Part shown: in pieces, positions 7,336-11,326 of the stretch
Position numbering within the stretch: position 1 is the first letter of the stretch
Layout of the letters: each line of letters opens with the position of its first letter
Source of the DNA: Paracoccaceae bacterium
GTDB lineage: Bacteria > Pseudomonadota > Alphaproteobacteria > Rhodobacterales > Rhodobacteraceae
Direction of reading: 5' to 3'
DNA length: 11,326 nt
Assembly (NCBI GenBank): GCA_026982275.1
Contig: JALSHK010000404.1
Span: forward strand, 1-11,326
The notes under the pieces: model-generated
Told to the model about the DNA's origin: nothing
Seen by the model: only the letters and a program-made list of their open reading frames with translations
The model's database searches: none
Made by a program: the position numbers and the translations under genes

Positions 7336-7369
7336 TATATTAGCGTGATTTTTGCTGTGCAGCAATCAC
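7336..7369. promoter_or_regulatory. Overlapping divergent -10 boxes and inverted repeat (aroKB / xerD unit)
   Basis: On the minus strand TTGCTG (7360-7365) is followed after 17 nt by TAATAT (7337-7342), a candidate promoter for the small-protein/exported-protein/xerD unit. On the plus strand the same bases contain TATATT (7336-7341), a 5/6 -10 match for aroK, though no good -35 is visible at 16-18 nt. An inverted repeat, TTGCTG-TG-CAGCAA (7352-7365), is extended by outer GTGA (7345-7348) and TCAC (7366-7369) with a TTT bulge. It covers the minus-strand -35 and would sit in the aroK leader. It could be an operator, a leader hairpin or both; no regulator is identified. Confidence 0.4.
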
Positions 7370-7388
7370 CGAGTTTGAAAGATTTTTC

Positions 7389-7946
7389 ATGAGCGATGCC
7401 TCGCACAAACTGGATAAAACGCTGGTGCTGGTTGGCTTGATGGGCTGCGGGAAATCCAGCGTCGGGCGGCGGTTGGCGGCGCGGCTCGGGGTTGGGTTTG
7501 TCGATACCGATGATGAAATCGTGCTTTCGGCAGGCATGAGTATTCCCGAAATTTTTGACCGTCTCGGGGAGCGGGCTTTTCGCGACGGCGAGGTCAAGGT
7601 AATTTCGCGCCTGTTGGCCGGACCGCCCGGAATAATGGCCACCGGCGGGGGGGCATTTATTTCGCCTCTGGTGCGCGCCGAGGTGGAGCGCGCTGCGATT
7701 TCGGTCTGGCTGCGCGCCGATATCGAGACGCTTTGGGAGCGGGTAAAAGACAAGCCCGGGCGGCCTTTGCTGGCGGGGGATGATGCCCGAATCGTGCTGG
7801 AACGGCTGATGAAGGAGCGCTATCCCGTCTATGCGGCTGCCGATATTGTGGTCGACACCCATGCCGAAAACACCCACGAGGTGGTGGTGAATGATATATT
7901 GCAAGGGGTGGCACGCTTTGTCGCCCAGCAGAAAGAGAACAAATGA
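7389..7946 (+). CDS. aroK: Shikimate kinase
   Basis: Phosphorylates shikimate with ATP to give shikimate 3-phosphate, a step toward chorismate and the aromatic amino acids, in the cytoplasm. The 185 residues include Walker A GLMGCGKS (16-23), the shikimate-binding DTDDE (39-43), FRDGE with R65, the GGG loop (86-88) in ATGGGAF, the lid GRPLL with R125, and ERYPVY (143-148). Length fits the family. The ATG at 7389 is preceded by only a weak ribosome site (GAAAGA, 7377-7382, 6 nt spacing). The next gene starts within its stop region (ATGA overlap 7943-7946), so the two are co-translated, as in many proteobacteria. Confidence 0.96.
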   Translation: MSDASHKLDKTLVLVGLMGCGKSSVGRRLAARLGVGFVDTDDEIVLSAGMSIPEIFDRLGERAFRDGEVKVISRLLAGPPGIMATGGGAFISPLVRAEVERAAISVWLRADIETLWERVKDKPGRPLLAGDDARIVLERLMKERYPVYAAADIVVDTHAENTHEVVVNDILQGVARFVAQQKENK

Positions 7947-9061
7947 CCGAGATTTTGAATGTTGCTCTGGGCGCGCGCAGTTATGAAATAAAAATTGGCC
8001 CCGGATTGTTGGCGCAAGCCGGAGCATTGGCGCGGCCTTATTTGCGGCAAAAGCGGGTATTCGTGATTACCGATGAAAACGTGGCGTCGCTGCATCTGGA
8101 AAACTTGCGCGAGGGGATGGCGGCGGCGGGCATTGCCATGCAGGCGCTGGCTTTGCCCGCTGGCGAAAAAACCAAGGGCTGGCCCGGGCTGGAGCGCGCG
8201 GTGGAATGGCTGATTGAAAAGCAGGTGGAGCGCAGCGATATCGTGGTGGCCTTTGGCGGCGGGGTGATCGGCGATCTGGCAGGCTTTGCGGCGGCGATCT
8301 TGCGCCGCGGGGTGGATTTCATCCAGATTCCGACCTCGCTTCTGGCGCAGGTGGATAGCTCGGTTGGCGGCAAGACCGGCATTAATTCGGTGCTGGGCAA
8401 AAACCTGATCGGGGCGTTTCACCAGCCAAAACTGGTGCTGGCCGATACCGATGTGCTGGGCACGCTTGCGCCGCGCGAATTCACCTCGGGCTATGGCGAG
8501 GTGGTGAAATACGGGCTGCTGGGGGATGCGGAATTCTTTGAGTGGCTGGAGGAAAACGGGCCCGAAATGGCGGCGGGCGACGAGGCGCGGCGCATCCATG
8601 CCATCCGGCGCTCCTGTGAAATGAAGGCCGGGATCGTGGCGCGGGACGAGCAAGAGCAGGGCGAGCGTGCCTTGCTCAATCTGGGGCATACTTTTGGCCA
8701 TGCGCTGGAGGCCGCCACCGGCTATTCGGACCGGCTATTGCATGGCGAGGGCGTGGCCATTGGCTGCGCTCTGGCCTTCGAGCTTTCGATGCGGCTCGGG
8801 CTTTGTCCGCAGGAGGATCCTTCAAGGGTGCGCGAGCATCTGGCAAAAATGGGGATGAAAAAGGATATTGCCGATATCGGGGGGGATCTGCCGGATGCGG
8901 ATGGGCTGATAGCGCTGATGGGGCAGGACAAGAAAGTGTCGGACGGGCGTATCGCCTTTATTCTGGCGCGGGGGATCGGGCAGGCTTTTGTGGAAAAGCA
9001 GGTGGATATGGGCGTGGTAAAAGCCGTGCTTGAAGATGCGCTGCGGGGGAAGGCGGGGTAA
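7943..9061 (+). CDS. aroB: 3-dehydroquinate synthase
   Basis: Converts DAHP to 3-dehydroquinate, the second step of the shikimate pathway, using NAD+ and a divalent metal. In 372 residues the NAD-binding GGGVIGD (105-111), PTSLLAQVDSSVGGKTG (130-146, with K144), K153, and SGYGEVVKYG (182-191, with metal ligand E186 and K189) are all present. The metal/active-site block LLNLGHTFGHALE carries N246, H249 and H253, and HGEGVAIG supplies H267. E186, H249 and H267 match the expected zinc ligands. It is complete and starts 4 nt inside the end of aroK, with an AAAGAG ribosome site in the aroK tail. It ends 18 nt before the stop of a converging gene. Confidence 0.97.
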   Translation: MTEILNVALGARSYEIKIGPGLLAQAGALARPYLRQKRVFVITDENVASLHLENLREGMAAAGIAMQALALPAGEKTKGWPGLERAVEWLIEKQVERSDIVVAFGGGVIGDLAGFAAAILRRGVDFIQIPTSLLAQVDSSVGGKTGINSVLGKNLIGAFHQPKLVLADTDVLGTLAPREFTSGYGEVVKYGLLGDAEFFEWLEENGPEMAAGDEARRIHAIRRSCEMKAGIVARDEQEQGERALLNLGHTFGHALEAATGYSDRLLHGEGVAIGCALAFELSMRLGLCPQEDPSRVREHLAKMGMKKDIADIGGDLPDADGLIALMGQDKKVSDGRIAFILARGIGQAFVEKQVDMGVVKAVLEDALRGKAG

Positions 9062-9070
9062 AACCCCACC
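9052..9070. terminator. Possible bidirectional terminator between aroB and the converging gene
   Basis: A GC-rich stem at the aroB stop codon: GGGGT (9055-9059), loop AAA, ACCCC (9063-9067), extended by GG/CC outside a C.A mismatch. On the minus strand the mismatch becomes a U.G wobble, so all 8 pairs can form. Neither side has a clear T tract. The position between two convergent stops supports a transcription-end role, but the missing T run keeps confidence low. Confidence 0.4.
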
Positions 9071-9079
9071 CTGCATTTG

Positions 9080-9484
9080 CTAGAATGAATCCGGTTTGCT
9101 CAGGAACCATTTGCCCTTCAGCCCGTCGCCATTGACATCCCCGGGGCGGGCATCGCCGCTGAACAGATATAGCGGGCGGCCTTTATAGGCGACCTGAAAC
9201 TGCCCGTCATCGCGCTGGATCAGGCTGTAATTCTCTCCCATCGGTGTGCCCTCGGGGAATACCGCCGGCGGCCAGGCCTCGGCGCAGGCGCCCGCGCAAT
9301 TGGACACACCTATTTCATCATCCGTGAAATAGTAAAGCGACATATGGGTTTGATACATCATATAGGTCTGGCCGTTGAATTCGCGGCTATGGGCAAATTC
9401 ATTGCCATGGGCGTCGGCCATGGCTGCGCCCGTGCCAAGGCCAATGGCCAATACCGCGAGGCCGGTGATCTTTGTGAGGTTCAT
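9080..9484 (-). CDS. Small exported YxFxxD-repeat (COG4315-type) protein
   Basis: A 134-residue protein with a signal peptide: MNLTK, a hydrophobic stretch to about 21, and cleavage after AMA (21-23). The mature part holds two copies of the short motif typical of the secreted repeat family PF03640: LYYFTDDEIGVSNCAGAC (50-67) followed by AEAWPP, and PLYLFSGDARPGDVNGDG (104-121) followed by W126. C63 and C67 could form a disulfide; the acidic GDVNGDG loop looks able to bind a metal such as calcium. It lacks a lipobox cysteine after the signal, so it should be soluble in the periplasm or secreted. Function of the family is not established. A GGAG ribosome site (9491-9494) precedes the ATG by 6 nt. 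Confidence 0.88.
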   Translation of the reverse strand: MNLTKITGLAVLAIGLGTGAAMADAHGNEFAHSREFNGQTYMMYQTHMSLYYFTDDEIGVSNCAGACAEAWPPAVFPEGTPMGENYSLIQRDDGQFQVAYKGRPLYLFSGDARPGDVNGDGLKGKWFLSKPDSF

Positions 9485-9512
9485 TTCAAACTCCGTTCAT
9501 TTCGCTGGCTGC

Positions 9513-9541
9513 AAAATATTTGAAGCCGGGCCGCAAGGCAA
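9513..9541 (-). promoter_or_regulatory. Candidate promoter for the YxFxxD-repeat gene
   Basis: Minus-strand TTGCCT (9536-9541, 4/6) and TATTTT (9513-9518, 4/6) are separated by exactly 17 nt and lie about 30 nt upstream of the start codon. Both boxes are imperfect. The pair sits directly after the possible terminator of the upstream radical SAM gene, which would make this gene independently expressed. Confidence 0.35.
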
Positions 9542-9556
9542 AACAACAAAAGGTGA

Positions 9557-9585
9557 GGCAGTGCGGGACGGGGTTTCACCCTGCC
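9557..9585 (-). terminator. Possible terminator of the radical SAM gene
   Basis: Just after the radical SAM stop, on the minus strand, GGCAG (9581-9585) can pair with CTGCC (9557-9561) around a 19-nt loop that itself can form GGT-GAA-ACC. A T-rich run (TTTGTTGTTTTT, 9540-9551) follows after 5 nt. The short main stem keeps confidence low. Confidence 0.35.
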
Positions 9586-9586
9586 A

Positions 9587-10531
9587 TCAGGCGCTACAGC
9601 TCGCCCCGCCCAGCACGCAGAATTTGGCGCAATGGCGGTGGTTGAGCTTCACATCCGCCTCGGCCTCGCGCAGGGTTTTACCCATTTCGAATGCCTCGGA
9701 ATAGGCCAGCAGCGTGCAGGCCAGCACGGCGGGTTTTTCGGCCCCCTTGCGCTTGACCACCATGCGCGAGCTGGCGCACATCACATCATCGGGGCGCTTA
9801 TTCAGGATCCCCCAACAAGCGGTGGTGATTTCCGGTACATCCACCCGCTCGTCCATTTCCGGAAAAAGAACTGTCATTGCAGGGTCTTGCGCATCGATCT
9901 TGAAGTTGTGCCTTGCATAGAGGGCCGCATATCCGGCGCGGCTATCGGCCTCGCTATCGCCCCAGACCGTGCGGCCGGCAAGCGCCATTCGAAAGCCGTT
10001 ATTGCGTAGCCATTCCATGCCCTTTATCGTTATATCATAAGCGCCTGCGCCGCGTTCTTCATCATGTAGTTCGGGGTTGAAATGATCTAGCGAGACCCGC
10101 AGGGTCAGCTTGTCACCATAGGCTGCGCGCAGCCGCAGCAGCCCGTTTTGCACCCGCGCCCGCATCATCGGTTTCATGGCATTTGTCAGCACCAGCACCT
10201 GATAGCCGCGGCTCAGCCCCGCTTCGATCATCGCGATAATCTCGGGGTTCATAAACGGCTCTCCGCCGGTAAAACCGATCTCCTGCACGGGCCAGTCCAG
10301 CGCCTCGATCTCGTCCAGATAAGGCAGCATTTCATCCGCCGTCAGATAGACCAGCCGATCGTTTTCCGGCGAGCTTTCAATATAGCAATTGGCGCAGGTG
10401 ATATTGCAAAGCGTGCCGGTATTGAACCACAGGGTTTTTGCACCGGTCAGCGCAACAGAGGCGCGATGCTCGCCTTTCGCTGTCAGGTCCGGATGCGAGA
10501 ATTTTTCCAGCACGGGTGTTGGGTCGTTCAT
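9587..10531 (-). CDS. Radical SAM protein with C-terminal SPASM/twitch-like cysteines
   Basis: A 314-residue radical SAM enzyme. The [4Fe-4S]-SAM motif is CNITCANC (C42, C46, C49), with the family GGEP at 89-92 and a central barrel to about 230. The C-terminal part has six more cysteines: C239, C252, C272, C301, C305 and C312. The layout C252...G263...C272 then C301-x3-C305-x6-C312 resembles a SPASM/twitch auxiliary cluster. I cannot assign a substrate. I chose the ATG at 10531 because AGAGGGG (10538-10544) sits 6 nt before it; the frame is open further to a TTG at 10582, but that would add only basic residues and lacks a ribosome site. It follows the hydrolase-OsmC gene by 60 bp on the same strand. 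No RiPP precursor-like peptide gene was found beside it. Confidence 0.9.
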   Translation of the reverse strand: MNDPTPVLEKFSHPDLTAKGEHRASVALTGAKTLWFNTGTLCNITCANCYIESSPENDRLVYLTADEMLPYLDEIEALDWPVQEIGFTGGEPFMNPEIIAMIEAGLSRGYQVLVLTNAMKPMMRARVQNGLLRLRAAYGDKLTLRVSLDHFNPELHDEERGAGAYDITIKGMEWLRNNGFRMALAGRTVWGDSEADSRAGYAALYARHNFKIDAQDPAMTVLFPEMDERVDVPEITTACWGILNKRPDDVMCASSRMVVKRKGAEKPAVLACTLLAYSEAFEMGKTLREAEADVKLNHRHCAKFCVLGGASCSA

Positions 10532-10553
10532 TTCTATCCCCTCTTTGCGCGGC

Positions 10554-10582
10554 AGAATCCCCCGCCTTGCGCTTCTCGTCAA
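10554..10582 (-). promoter_or_regulatory. Weak candidate promoter for the radical SAM gene
   Basis: Minus-strand TTGACG (10577-10582, 5/6) lies 17 nt from GATTCT (10554-10559, only 3/6). It falls in the 60-bp gap after the OsmC-fusion gene. The -35 is good but the -10 is poor, so readthrough from the upstream gene is equally plausible. Confidence 0.25.
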
Positions 10583-10591
10583 GCCAATTTT

Positions 10592-11326
10592 TCAAACATT
10601 CCCGTGAGGGGCAGCCTCGGTGGTCACGATCTCGATTTCGCCTTCCAGCGTGCGATGCACCGGGCATTTATCGGCGATCGCCATCAGGCGCTGGCGCTGG
10701 TCGGCATCCAGATCTCCCTCCAGCGTGATCACCCGCCTGAATTGATCGATCTTGCCGGCGGTGGTCTCGCAATGCTCGCAATCGGTGGCGTGGATTTTAT
10801 CATGGGTAATATCGACACTCACATGGGTCAGCGGCCATTTTTTGCGCCGCGCATACATGCGGATGGTCATGCTGGTGCAGGCGCCAAGCCCGGCGGATAC
10901 CAGCTGATAGGGTGAAAGCCCGTCATCGGTGCCGCCATAAGCGATGGGTTCGTCGGCGGTAACATGGTGCTTGGGTCCGGCGGCAATATCCTGGCGAAAG
11001 CCCTCCGGATCGGCTTCATCGACCCGCACAATGCCCTCGGGCGCGCCGATCGGGGCGGCGGGCTTTGGCAGATCCAGATAGCGCGTAGCCCAGGTGGCGA
11101 TCACATCGGCGGCATATTGCGCATCTTCGGCGCGAGACAGGAGGTGATCGGCATTATCCAGCGTGATGAAGCTTTTTGGGTGTTTGGCGGCCATGAATAT
11201 CTCGGCGGCATTATCGATCGAGACCGTCTGGTCTATCGGCGAGTGCAGCACCAGCAGCGCGCGCTTCATGTTGGTGATGGCGGGCAAAAGCTCGGCACTG
11301 GCGATATCGTCCAGAAATTCTTTGGT
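10592..11326 (-). CDS. Alpha/beta hydrolase-OsmC fusion protein, 5'-truncated by window edge
   Basis: The last 244 residues of a two-domain protein; the frame is open to the window edge, so the true start lies beyond it (a TTG at 11287 is internal). Residues 1-85 (counted from the edge) are the C-terminal part of an alpha/beta hydrolase: the catalytic acid is likely D32 in HSPIDQTV and the histidine H61 in NADHLL. Residues about 95-240 are an OsmC-like domain with its two redox cysteines, C150 in GLGACTSMTIR and C221 in DKCPVHRTLEG. OsmC/Ohr proteins reduce organic hydroperoxides through these cysteines. A further CEHC pair (183-186) lies before ETTAGKID; I believe this is common in this fusion subfamily. 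A thiol-peroxidase and esterase combination is a reasonable reading; the substrate is unknown. Confidence 0.92.
   Translation of the reverse strand, partial: TKEFLDDIASAELLPAITNMKRALLVLHSPIDQTVSIDNAAEIFMAAKHPKSFITLDNADHLLSRAEDAQYAADVIATWATRYLDLPKPAAPIGAPEGIVRVDEADPEGFRQDIAAGPKHHVTADEPIAYGGTDDGLSPYQLVSAGLGACTSMTIRMYARRKKWPLTHVSVDITHDKIHATDCEHCETTAGKIDQFRRVITLEGDLDADQRQRLMAIADKCPVHRTLEGEIEIVTTEAAPHGNV

Noticed and set aside
7335..8701. Long minus-strand open frames opposite aroK and aroB
   Set aside because: They lie antisense to clear shikimate-pathway genes and give His/Arg/Gln-rich products typical of shadow frames in GC-rich DNA.
9485..9586. A small precursor peptide gene for the radical SAM enzyme
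   Set aside because: I saw no short open frame with a ribosome site and a Cys- or Gly-rich core in this gap or in the 60-bp gap upstream of the enzyme.
10532..10582. Upstream TTG start for the radical SAM gene adding 17 residues
   Set aside because: The ATG at 10531 has an excellent ribosome site, while the TTG has none and the added residues would overlap that site.
10148..10915. Plus-strand open frame spanning the radical SAM and OsmC genes
   Set aside because: It crosses two real minus-strand genes and their spacer and has no family resemblance.

Overview
The window reads as an ordinary chromosomal stretch of an alphaproteobacterium, most likely a member of the Rhodobacteraceae/Rhodobacterales. 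It is GC-rich, gene-dense and dominated by short spacers. The order corC-like / xerD / secreted helical protein / small membrane protein / divergent aroK-aroB is one I associate with that group, and the IalB-family, NodE-like ketosynthase and hydrolase-OsmC fusion genes fit it too. I see no rRNA, tRNA, CRISPR array, insertion sequence or phage module.

Left part (1-3120): the 3' two thirds of a NodE/FabF-like beta-ketoacyl synthase converges with an exported IalB-family protein, and their stop codons are directly adjacent. A 164-bp divergent spacer (1427-1590) leads to a full-length YjgR/DUF853 HerA-like ATPase.

Middle part (3117-9061): the ATPase converges on a CNNM/CorC-type membrane protein, the two genes sharing the bases CTAG at their stops. 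Behind it, on the same strand, lies a compact unit transcribed right to left: a 45-residue single-helix membrane protein (7098-7235), a 514-residue exported alpha-helical protein of unknown function, and xerD. Spacings are 2 nt and a 4-nt ATGA overlap. This unit diverges from aroK-aroB (shikimate pathway, also joined by an ATGA overlap) over a 153-bp region with overlapping candidate -10 boxes and an inverted repeat.

Right part (9080-11326), all on the minus strand: a partial alpha/beta hydrolase-OsmC fusion, a radical SAM protein with a C-terminal cysteine cluster resembling a SPASM/twitch domain, and a small exported protein of the YxFxxD repeat family.

Most genes belong to well-known families. 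The items of real interest are the radical SAM enzyme without an assignable substrate, the coupled small-membrane-protein/exported-protein pair in front of xerD, and the aroK divergent promoter region. I found no convincing sign of a wholly new multi-gene system.
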